DNA of 6,196 bases from NCBI GenBank assembly GCA_937950385.1, contig CALFEA010000275.1:1-6196 (forward strand). The letters run 5' to 3'. The notes beneath the pieces were generated by a model. The model did not search any database, was not told the origin of the DNA, and saw only the letters and a program-made list of their open reading frames with translations. Position numbers and translations under genes: made by a program. Origin of the DNA: an uncultured Altererythrobacter sp. (GTDB lineage Bacteria; Pseudomonadota; Alphaproteobacteria; Sphingomonadales; Sphingomonadaceae). Below are positions 1 through 6,026 of this stretch, piece after piece (position 1 is the stretch's first letter; every line of letters begins with the position of its first letter).

Positions 1-2
1 AT

Positions 3-827
3 GATGAGCTAGCCAGCCTGTTGGAACGCGCGCCGCTCGATATTCGGGTCAACACGTTCAAGGCGGACCGAGAAACCATCGAATTGCCGGAAGAAGGTGA
101 AAAGCTCGCTTCGCCCAATGCATTGCGCTTTCCCACCGGCACTCAAGTTGAACAATGGGATGCGTACCGCGATGGCGTGATCGAGGTTCAGGACCATGGC
201 AGCCAATTGGCCTGCAGCGCGGTCAATCCGCAGCCGGGGCAAACGATCATTGATTTATGTGCAGGTGCAGGGGGCAAAACCCTCGGGCTTGCGGCGCAAT
301 CGGCGGGCAAGGCGGTGATTATCGCTGCTGATACGGATAAGCGCCGCTTGGGCAATCTTGCGCCGCGCTCGCTTAAAGCCGGCGCGCAGGTCAATCACAC
401 TGTCCTGCTCGACCCGGGCAAAGAATTGGAAGCGCTGGCCGAATGGGCGGGCAAAGCCGATACGGTTCTGGTTGATGCGCCATGCTCGGGCTCGGGTACG
501 TGGCGGCGCAATCCAGAAGGGCGCTGGCGCATTACGCCAAACGAGCTCGATAAGCTCGCCGCGACGCAAGATCGCTTGCTTGATATTGCAGCGAAATTGA
601 CCAAGCCAGGCGGGCAAATCACATATGTCACATGCTCTTTGCTCAATGAAGAAGGGCCAGACCGGATCACGGCATTTTTGGAGCGGAGTTCAAAGTGGGT
701 TGCCGCCGCGCCAGAGCTACCGCTGGGTGAGCCGCACGGCAAGGGGCGAGGCAAAGGTCTGCGCCTTACCCCGTATCAACACGGCACGGATGGGTTTTTC
801 ATCGCCATCCTGCGTTCACCGTGTTAG
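3..827 (+). CDS. RsmB/NOP-family SAM-dependent RNA (cytosine-5) methyltransferase, 5' truncated by window edge
   Basis: The product is predicted to transfer a methyl group from S-adenosylmethionine to C5 of a cytosine in RNA, most likely 16S rRNA as RsmB does, in the cytoplasm. The reading frame is open to the first base of the window, so the real start and any N-terminal NusB-like RNA-binding domain lie upstream. The TTG at 21 is only an internal leucine. Numbering from that TTG, the SAM-binding motif I (DLCAGAGGK) begins at residue 78 and motif IV (DAPCSGSGT) at residue 152, with its cysteine at 155. Motif VI (TCS) carries the expected catalytic cysteine at 205. The C-terminal HGTDGFFIAIL stretch is the usual family ending. 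The family is clear. The exact member (RsmB, or another NOL1/NOP2/Sun enzyme) cannot be decided without the N-terminus. It ends 74 bases before the next + strand gene, which may be cotranscribed. Confidence 0.93.
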   Translation, partial: DELASLLERAPLDIRVNTFKADRETIELPEEGEKLASPNALRFPTGTQVEQWDAYRDGVIEVQDHGSQLACSAVNPQPGQTIIDLCAGAGGKTLGLAAQSAGKAVIIAADTDKRRLGNLAPRSLKAGAQVNHTVLLDPGKELEALAEWAGKADTVLVDAPCSGSGTWRRNPEGRWRITPNELDKLAATQDRLLDIAAKLTKPGGQITYVTCSLLNEEGPDRITAFLERSSKWVAAAPELPLGEPHGKGRGKGLRLTPYQHGTDGFFIAILRSPC

Positions 828-889
828 CTCTATAGGCTATGGTTCAGCCTTCATCGCCGCGAATAGCGCCATTTAGGCATTTACGTTTT

Positions 890-894
890 GGGGA
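890..894 (+). promoter_or_regulatory. Ribosome binding site deciding the TPR gene start
   Basis: GGGGA lies 7 bases before the ATG at 902. No comparable purine run precedes the alternative in-frame ATG at 839, which supports the shorter protein that begins with a signal peptide. Confidence 0.6.
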
Positions 895-901
895 TTTATT
901 G

Positions 902-1414
902 ATGCGTTTTGGTCCGGTTGCTGCGGCATTGTCACTGTTTCTTGCTGTCACTGCGAGTGTGGGCCACGCCGATAATCATGTTGCCGATCCGCGCGCTGCC
1001 AGCCTTGTGGTTGAAGGGCGCGCTGCGCTTGCCGCTGGCAATGCTCAAGAGGCGATTGATGCATTTGAAGCCGCTCTGGTGATTGATCCTGCCTACACCG
1101 CAATCTTCCTTGAATTGGCAGAAGCAGCGCGCGCTGACGGCCTGCAAGGCAAAGCGATCCGTTATTACCGTGAGGCTTTGGAACGTGATCCGGGCAATTA
1201 TGCGGCGATTTCGGGCGAGGGCGAAGCCCTGGTAGAAAAAGGCGCATTAGAAAAAGCGAAGCGCAATTTGGCTGTTTTGAAAAGCCAATGCGGCAATGAC
1301 TGTCCCGAAACTCTGGCCCTTCAAACGCGCATTGCACGCGGTGCGCCGACTCCAATGCCCGAACAAATGGCGGCAGAGACGGTGACAACAGAAGAAGGTG
1401 TCGCGCAAAATTAG
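902..1414 (+). CDS. Exported tetratricopeptide-repeat (TPR) protein
   Basis: This is a 170-residue protein with a predicted Sec signal peptide: a short basic start, a hydrophobic core, and likely cleavage after Gly-His-Ala at about residue 23. It should therefore be periplasmic. No lipobox cysteine is seen. Three TPR-like helical pairs follow, at about residues 34-67, 68-101 and 102-134, with typical features such as G-N-x-x-E-A-I-x-x-F-E-x-A-L and repeated D-P turns. A cysteine pair, C130 and C134 (CGNDC), sits at the end of the third repeat and could form a disulfide. The tail is acidic and probably disordered. The ATG at 902 is chosen because GGGGA at 890-894 lies 7 bases before it and it places the signal peptide at the N-terminus. 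The in-frame ATG at 839 has no Shine-Dalgarno sequence and would bury the signal. TPR proteins serve as protein-protein scaffolds. The partner is unknown. Confidence 0.88.
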   Translation: MRFGPVAAALSLFLAVTASVGHADNHVADPRAASLVVEGRAALAAGNAQEAIDAFEAALVIDPAYTAIFLELAEAARADGLQGKAIRYYREALERDPGNYAAISGEGEALVEKGALEKAKRNLAVLKSQCGNDCPETLALQTRIARGAPTPMPEQMAAETVTTEEGVAQN

Positions 1415-1432
1415 TCGCGCAAAGGCCTGTGC

Positions 1433-1930
1433 CTAGTACTTCCCTCTAAATGAATTTAAGATTGCTTTGTAAACGCTTTTCTTAAAAGGAATAATTAGGT
1501 CCGGTAGTGTATCTGGTTCGTCCCATTTCCATTCGCAAAATTCTGCTGGATCATGCGCGTTCAGGTTCACATCGGCATCATTTCCGGTGAAACGCATTAG
1601 GAACCAAATCTGTTCCTGACCGCGGAATTCACCGTTCCATAATTTGCCCATTAAATGCGGGGGCAAATCATATCGGATCGGATCATGTGTCTTTGTTATG
1701 ATCTGAGCATGCTTTGCTGGAATACCAGTTTCTTCTTCGAGCTCGCGATAGGCAGCCACTTCCATATCTTCACCCGGATCAACGCCGCCTTGGGGCATTT
1801 GCCACCAAACACCTTGGGGGTCATTGTCACGCGCATCAATGCGCTGACCGACAAAGACTTTGCCCTCACTATTAAGCAACATCACACCAACGCAGGGACG
1901 GTAAGCTGTCGGTTCACTGGCCGCGCTCAT
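1433..1930 (-). CDS. rppH: RNA pyrophosphohydrolase (Nudix family)
   Basis: RppH removes pyrophosphate from the 5' end of primary transcripts (triphosphate or diphosphate to monophosphate) and so opens them to RNase E-type decay in the cytoplasm. The 165-residue protein has a complete Nudix box at residues 48-70. It runs from GGVDPGE to RELEEETGI and matches GX5EX7REUXEEXGU, including the metal-binding glutamates. The flanking features are typical of RppH: Y-R-P-C-V-G-V near the N-terminus, V-W-W-Q-M-P-Q-G-G entering the box, and a C-terminal I-P-F-K-K-x-V-Y. Length fits the family. The start codon overlaps the stop of the upstream hydrolase gene in an ATGA at 1927-1930, and no strong Shine-Dalgarno sequence is seen, so translation is probably coupled. 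The last 20 or so codons are noticeably AT-rich. Another dinucleoside-polyphosphate Nudix hydrolase is the alternative, but RppH fits best. Confidence 0.93.
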   Translation of the reverse strand: MSAASEPTAYRPCVGVMLLNSEGKVFVGQRIDARDNDPQGVWWQMPQGGVDPGEDMEVAAYRELEEETGIPAKHAQIITKTHDPIRYDLPPHLMGKLWNGEFRGQEQIWFLMRFTGNDADVNLNAHDPAEFCEWKWDEPDTLPDLIIPFKKSVYKAILNSFRGKY

Positions 1931-2889
1931 GCGGCGCTGCTCAGCATCAGCTTCATCGCGGCGAAAATGCGCTCCAACTCGCCCTGAGTGCTCGGCACCG
2001 CTTGGCGTAAATTTGTAAAACTATGCGTAAGGCCTTTGACCTCAATATGCATATGGTCTGCGCCTGCTTGTGCCAGAGCAGCCCCGTAATCGCGGCCCGA
2101 ATCGCGGATTGGATCGAGGCTGGCTGTGACCAAGACGGTTGCCGGGGCGCCTGAATGGTCACCTAGGATTGGGAAAGCTCGGACGTCTGTGCGGTCAGCC
2201 TTATAGGCGGCGTCAAAATATTCGATCGAGGCCTGTGTCAGGACAAAGCCTTCGGCAAATTGCTCCATACTGGCGGAGCCCACAGCATCGCTGGCAAGCG
2301 GGAAAAGCGGGACTTGGAGAGAAACAGGAACGGCAGCGGGATCGTCACCCAGCAATTGCGATACCACAATGCTGGCATTGCCGCCCGCACTATCGCCGAT
2401 CAGGACCAGCGAATTGGCTGTGCGATTAAGCGCATCGGGGCTGCCCGCGATCCAGCGCGCCGCCGCCTCGCAATCATCAATCGCGGCGGGGAAGGGGTGT
2501 TCTGGCGCAAGCCGGTAATCCACCGCCACCACGGGCAAATCCATTTGTGCGGCAATTTCCGTGCAGAGCGCGTGATGCGTATCAAGATCGCCAATCACAA
2601 ATCCGCCGCCATGGTAGAACACAATAACTGGACCAGCACCGCGGGTCTCGCGCGCATCATACAAGCGCAGAGGAATATCGTCGCCAGGACCAGGGCAGCT
2701 CAAATCGCGGATTACCGCCAATTCCCGCGCCGGACGGTCCGCCATGCCGTGCAATGCGACATAGCTTTGCCGCGCCTCTTCCAATGTCATTTCTGCTAAT
2801 GTCGGACCGTTCATTGCTGCGACCGCATCGAGGAAAGCCTGCATATCTGGACGGACATAAGGTGAGGCGTGTGACTTGTTCTGGTTCAT
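1927..2889 (-). CDS. Alpha/beta hydrolase, hormone-sensitive-lipase (HSL) type esterase
   Basis: This is a predicted carboxylic-ester hydrolase of the HSL (bacterial family IV) group, 320 residues, probably cytoplasmic because no signal peptide is seen. The oxyanion-hole motif HGGG is at residues 93-96. The nucleophile elbow GDSAGG is at 165-170 with Ser167. The catalytic aspartate is Asp259 in S-L-D-P-I-R-D, and the catalytic histidine is His289 in G-L-T-H-S-F. The Y-R-L-A-P-E-H-P-F-P-A-A motif (125-136) is characteristic of this group. All catalytic residues are present and the length is typical, so it should be active. The substrate cannot be read from sequence; short-chain acyl esters are usual. 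The ATG is preceded by AAGAAAG (complement of 2896-2902) at 6 bases. It is the first gene of a - strand pair with rppH and is divergent from korA. Confidence 0.93.
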   Translation of the reverse strand: MNQNKSHASPYVRPDMQAFLDAVAAMNGPTLAEMTLEEARQSYVALHGMADRPARELAVIRDLSCPGPGDDIPLRLYDARETRGAGPVIVFYHGGGFVIGDLDTHHALCTEIAAQMDLPVVAVDYRLAPEHPFPAAIDDCEAAARWIAGSPDALNRTANSLVLIGDSAGGNASIVVSQLLGDDPAAVPVSLQVPLFPLASDAVGSASMEQFAEGFVLTQASIEYFDAAYKADRTDVRAFPILGDHSGAPATVLVTASLDPIRDSGRDYGAALAQAGADHMHIEVKGLTHSFTNLRQAVPSTQGELERIFAAMKLMLSSAA

Positions 2890-2930
2890 TTTGGGCTTTC
2901 TTGCTATTCAATTGCCTAGGTTTAGCGGCT

Positions 2931-3039
2931 CAAATGCGCTTTTCCACTCGACATTTGGTGTATGGTTAGAAAAACTTCATTGCGGGTAGGGGAGTTGCTC
3001 CATAGATGCAGTTTCAAACTCCGGGAGAAGGCGCATTTG
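2931..3039. repeat. 9-base inverted repeat in the korA upstream region
   Basis: CAAATGCGC at 2931-2939 is the exact reverse complement of GCGCATTTG at 3031-3039, with 91 bases between. On the inner side, further pairs follow if one G-U wobble is allowed. It could pair in the korA leader RNA or mark two operator half-sites, or be chance. The sequence alone does not decide. Confidence 0.35.
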
Positions 3040-3055
3040 GCGCACAGGCTCCGCG

Positions 3056-3062
3056 AAAAGGA
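3056..3062 (+). promoter_or_regulatory. Ribosome binding site deciding the korA start
   Basis: AAAAGGA ends 6 bases before the ATG at 3069, an ideal spacing. The ATG at 3063 touches this purine run, too close for use. The ATG at 3006 has AGGGGAG at 2988-2994 with an 11-base gap, which is possible but long. Confidence 0.55.
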
Positions 3063-3068
3063 ATGTCC

Positions 3069-4934
3069 ATGGCGACCAAGGCCGCAGAAAACACGAATGC
3101 CCCAGAAACCGCTCCAGATGCAGTTGTTGTCCGCTTTGCTGGCGATAGCGGCGATGGGATGCAGCTGACTGGCGGTCAGTTCACTATGTCGACCGCATTG
3201 GCGGGTAATGATCTAGCGACTTTCCCTGATTTTCCCGCTGAGATTCGCGCGCCGCAGGGGACGCTTTTCGGTGTGTCCGCATTCCAGATTAACTTCGGCA
3301 GCCGTTCAATCAACACTGCGGGCGATGCACCCGATGTTCTGGTGGCCATGAACCCTGCTGCGTTGAAAGTGAATTTGGCGGCATTGAAACCGGGCGGCCT
3401 GGTGATTATTGACACTGGTGAGTTTACCAAGCGCAACCTCGACAAAGCAAAATATGATGTGTCGCCGCTCGATGATGACAGCCTTGCCAAATATGATGTG
3501 CTGGCTTTCGATATTAGCGAGCTGACGATTGAGGCGGTGAAGCCGTTTGGACTCGGCAATAAAGACGCGCTGCGTTCAAAGAATATGTGGACGCTTGGTC
3601 TGGCGTTGTGGATGTTTGACCGTGAACGCGGACCGGTTGAAGATTGGCTCAAGAGCAAATTCAAATCCAAGCCTGAGATTGCTGATGCCAATATCGCTGC
3701 GCTGAATGCTGGCCACGCTTACGGCGAAACTGCAGAATTATCAGGGCCGCTCAAACAGCTTTCTGTGCCGCCTGTGCCAGCAGAGCCGGGCCTTTACCGC
3801 ACGATAACCGGCGCTGAAGCGGTTTCGCTTGGTTTGGTTGCCGGTGCGCAATTGGCAGAGCTTCCGATGTTCTTTGGCGGCTATCCAATCACGCCTGCCT
3901 CTGCGATCCTACATCATCTGGTGCGGCTGAAAGAGTATGATGTGACAACGTTTCAGGCCGAGGATGAGATTGCCGCGATCTGTGCCGCTATCGGCGCGTC
4001 TTATGCGGGCAGCCTTGGCATTACATCCAGCTCAGGCCCCGGCATCGCTCTAAAAGGTGAAGCTATGGGCCTTGCGATTATGACAGAGCTTCCGCTGGTC
4101 ATCGTCAACTCGCAGCGCGGAGGCCCGTCGACTGGTCTGCCGACAAAGACGGAGCAATCTGACCTCTATCAGGCCGTCTATGGCCGCAATGGTGATGCGC
4201 CAATGCCGGTTGTATCTTGCCGCTCGCCAGGGGACGCATTTGAGGCCGCGATTGAAGCGTGCCGTATTGCTGTGGAATATATGACGCCGGTCATGCTGCT
4301 AACAGATGGCTATATTGCCAATGCCGCAGAGCCATGGGCGGTTCCAGACCCCGATACATTCACACCGTTCCCTGCAAAATTCCTTGAGAAGAAAAACGGG
4401 CCTGACGATACTTTGCTTCCCTATAAGCGCGATGAAAAAGGCGCCCGTCCATGGATCAAGCCAGGTACGCCTGATTTGATGCACCGTATTGGCGGGATCG
4501 AGAAGCAAGTGGACACTGGCCACATCGATTATGCCCCTGAAAACCACCAAGCGATGACCGACGCACGCGTTGCAAAAGTCGCTGGCGTAAAGGTTCCCGA
4601 TCAGGAGCTTTCAGCAGGCAAAGCAGGCGGCAAGCTTGCCGTTGTGGGCTGGGGCAGTACCTATGGCCCGATCCATCAGGCTGTGAACCGCTCAATCGCT
4701 AAGGGCATGGATGTATCGCATATTCACGTGCGCCACATCTGCCCAATGCCGGCTAATTTGGGTGAGCTTCTCAAAGGCTATGACAAAGTGCTGGTGCCTG
4801 AAATGAACACGGGCCAGTTTAAGACGATCCTGCGCGATGCATTCCTAGTCGATGCGCAGCCGCTGACCAAAACCAGCGGTCAACCTTTCACCATCGCGGA
4901 ACTCGAAGCCGCCATTGAAGGAGCGCTATCATGA
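3069..4934 (+). CDS. korA: 2-oxoacid (2-oxoglutarate):ferredoxin oxidoreductase, alpha subunit with fused gamma domain
   Basis: This is the large subunit of the enzyme that converts a 2-oxoacid (probably 2-oxoglutarate) plus CoA to acyl-CoA and CO2 while reducing ferredoxin, in the cytoplasm. From the ATG at 3069 it is 621 residues. The gamma domain comes first (about 15-200), opening with R-F-A-G-D-S-G-D-G-M-Q around residues 22-32. The alpha part starts near 250, with the substrate/CoA-site motif YPITP at 272-276, a T-S-S-S-G-P-G stretch, and QRGGPSTGLPTKTEQSD from residue 349. The C-terminal domain (from about 520) has V-V-G-W-G-S-T-Y-G and the E-M-N-T-G-Q motif. The 3069 start is preferred because of the AAAAGGA site and because the 21 extra residues from 3006 are low-complexity and lie outside the domain. 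The gene overlaps korB in an ATGA at 4931-4934. Pyruvate or branched-chain substrates cannot be fully excluded. Confidence 0.94.
   Translation: MATKAAENTNAPETAPDAVVVRFAGDSGDGMQLTGGQFTMSTALAGNDLATFPDFPAEIRAPQGTLFGVSAFQINFGSRSINTAGDAPDVLVAMNPAALKVNLAALKPGGLVIIDTGEFTKRNLDKAKYDVSPLDDDSLAKYDVLAFDISELTIEAVKPFGLGNKDALRSKNMWTLGLALWMFDRERGPVEDWLKSKFKSKPEIADANIAALNAGHAYGETAELSGPLKQLSVPPVPAEPGLYRTITGAEAVSLGLVAGAQLAELPMFFGGYPITPASAILHHLVRLKEYDVTTFQAEDEIAAICAAIGASYAGSLGITSSSGPGIALKGEAMGLAIMTELPLVIVNSQRGGPSTGLPTKTEQSDLYQAVYGRNGDAPMPVVSCRSPGDAFEAAIEACRIAVEYMTPVMLLTDGYIANAAEPWAVPDPDTFTPFPAKFLEKKNGPDDTLLPYKRDEKGARPWIKPGTPDLMHRIGGIEKQVDTGHIDYAPENHQAMTDARVAKVAGVKVPDQELSAGKAGGKLAVVGWGSTYGPIHQAVNRSIAKGMDVSHIHVRHICPMPANLGELLKGYDKVLVPEMNTGQFKTILRDAFLVDAQPLTKTSGQPFTIAELEAAIEGALS
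4917..4923 (+). promoter_or_regulatory. Ribosome binding site of korB, inside korA
   Basis: GAAGGAG ends 7 bases before the korB ATG at 4931. Together with the ATGA overlap this indicates strong reinitiation, and thus balanced synthesis of the two subunits. Confidence 0.65.
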
Positions 4935-5980
4935 ACGCGCCAGTAAAGTTTGAAACCACGCTGAAGGATTGGGAAACTGATCAAGAAGTACGATGGTGCC
5001 CCGGCTGCGGGGATTACGCCATTCTGAAAGCTGTGCAGCGCACTTTGCCGCAATTGGGCGCAGATCCTGCGAACACCATGTTTGTCAGCGGCATTGGCTG
5101 CTCAAGCCGCTTTCCCTATTACATGGAAACATACGGCTTCCACACGATCCACGGCCGTGCACCGGCCTTTGCGACCGGCATTAAGCTCGCCAATCCTGAC
5201 CTCGATGTGTGGCTGGTAACCGGTGACGGTGACGGGCTGTCGATTGGCGGCAACCACATGATGCATGTGCTTCGCCGCAATGTGAACATGCAGATCATGC
5301 TGTTCAACAATGAGATTTATGGCCTCACGAAAGGGCAATATTCGCCAACCTCACGCGAGGGCACGCCAAGCCCATCGACGCCGGTTGGCTCGGTGGATCG
5401 CCCTGCCAATCCGGCAGCTTTTGCCATTGGAGCAGGCGCGCGTTTTGTGGGCCGCGGCTTTGATGTGTCGAAGAATTTGCCCGATGTTTTGAAGGCAGCG
5501 CATGCTCACCAAGGCGCCGCTTTCATCGAGATTTTCCAGAACTGCATCGTCTATAACAAGGACGTGTTCAACGACTTTGCTGCTCCGAAAGGCGCTGGCG
5601 ATAATCAGCTTTGGCTGGAACATGGCAAGCCGATGCTGTTCGGTGATCCTAAGGCTGGCTTTGATAAAGGCATCGCGCTCGACCGCGACACGCTGCAATT
5701 GAAAGTGGTCGAAGCCGCGGAAGACAATTGGGAAGAGGCAGGGGTGCTTGTGCATGATGCCAAAAACCGTGTCCTTGCGCATATGCTGATTGAAATGCCG
5801 TTTGGGCCGTTTCCAATGGCGCTCGGCGTGATTTATGATGATCCAGCCCCAACATTTGAAGCTGCGGTTGCGGGCGAACGCGCCAAAGCGACCAAGGGCA
5901 AAGTGGCCAATCTTGGCAAATTGCTGGGTAGCGGCCAGACTTGGACCGTTGATGCATCTGAGGGTCATCCCACCGATTGA
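4931..5980 (+). CDS. korB: 2-oxoacid (2-oxoglutarate):ferredoxin oxidoreductase, beta subunit
   Basis: This is the thiamine-diphosphate and iron-sulfur subunit partnering KorA, 349 residues. Four cysteines match the [4Fe-4S] ligands known for two-subunit oxoacid:ferredoxin oxidoreductases: C23 and C26 in W-C-P-G-C-G-D-Y, C57 in G-I-G-C-S-S, and C205 in F-Q-N-C-I-V-Y-N. The TPP/Mg site begins with GDGDG at 98-102 and ends with the N126-N127 pair, followed by G-L-T-K-G-Q-x-S-P-T-S (131-141), typical of the family. The order of motifs and the length are normal, so the subunit looks intact. There is no ferredoxin-like domain with two CxxCxxC clusters, and no delta-subunit gene nearby, so an external ferredoxin must accept the electrons. 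It starts in an ATGA overlap with korA with a good GAAGGAG site, so the two form one operon. Members with these features are usually annotated 2-oxoglutarate-specific; that assignment is inferred. Confidence 0.95.
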   Translation: MNAPVKFETTLKDWETDQEVRWCPGCGDYAILKAVQRTLPQLGADPANTMFVSGIGCSSRFPYYMETYGFHTIHGRAPAFATGIKLANPDLDVWLVTGDGDGLSIGGNHMMHVLRRNVNMQIMLFNNEIYGLTKGQYSPTSREGTPSPSTPVGSVDRPANPAAFAIGAGARFVGRGFDVSKNLPDVLKAAHAHQGAAFIEIFQNCIVYNKDVFNDFAAPKGAGDNQLWLEHGKPMLFGDPKAGFDKGIALDRDTLQLKVVEAAEDNWEEAGVLVHDAKNRVLAHMLIEMPFGPFPMALGVIYDDPAPTFEAAVAGERAKATKGKVANLGKLLGSGQTWTVDASEGHPTD

Positions 5981-5996
5981 GGGTTTTGCAATTGTG

Positions 5997-6023
5997 TGCG
6001 CTGGCGTGAAACCTTAAAGCGCA
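5997..6023 (+). repeat. Small inverted repeat (possible hairpin) between korB and the next gene
   Basis: TGCGCT at 5997-6002 and AGCGCA at 6018-6023 are exact reverse complements with a 15-base loop. No T run follows, so it does not look like an intrinsic terminator. Its right arm ends 3 bases before the next start codon, where it would cover that gene's weak ribosome binding region. Confidence 0.35.
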
Positions 6024-6026
6024 TGG

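Larger units (their letters stand above)
2890..3068. promoter_or_regulatory. Divergent intergenic region and presumed korA leader
   Basis: This gap between two divergently oriented genes must carry the promoter for the hydrolase-rppH pair and the one for korAB. No convincing -35/-10 pair is visible. TATGGT at 2961-2966 is a weak -10 candidate for korA. GAATAG with TTGAGC on the - strand (complement of 2904-2909 and 2928-2933, 18-base spacer) is a poor candidate for the hydrolase, because transcription would then start inside its ribosome binding site. The region also holds a 9-base inverted repeat (2931-2939 with 3031-3039). Its right part, from 3006, is an open in-frame extension of korA. 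Confidence 0.4.

Noticed and set aside
21..23. TTG at 21 as the true start of the methyltransferase
   Set aside because: The frame is open back to the window edge, and the family has a longer N-terminal region, so this codon is an internal leucine.
839..901. N-terminal extension of the TPR protein from ATG 839
   Set aside because: There is no Shine-Dalgarno sequence before 839, and the extension would place a clear signal peptide 21 residues inside the protein. ATG 902 has GGGGA at good spacing.
2260..2799. Long + strand open frame (179 codons) opposite the alpha/beta hydrolase
   Set aside because: It lies antisense to a gene with an intact catalytic triad. Its translation is rich in Arg and Ile with no domain character, as expected of a shadow frame in GC-rich DNA.
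2904..2933. Sigma-70-like promoter for the hydrolase (TTGAGC, 18 bases, GAATAG on the - strand)
   Set aside because: Transcription would begin within the hydrolase's ribosome binding site, so it cannot drive normally led translation. The match is also weak.
3176..3691. - strand open frame (171 codons) opposite the korA gamma domain
   Set aside because: It is a shadow of a well-supported coding region, with a Ser- and Arg-rich composition and no start signal of note.
5351..5968. Long - strand open frame (205 codons) opposite korB
   Set aside because: korB has all family motifs over this stretch. The antisense product is rich in His and Arg and resembles nothing recognisable.
5981..6026. Intrinsic terminator after korB
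   Set aside because: The only inverted repeat there lacks a following T tract and runs almost into the next start codon.
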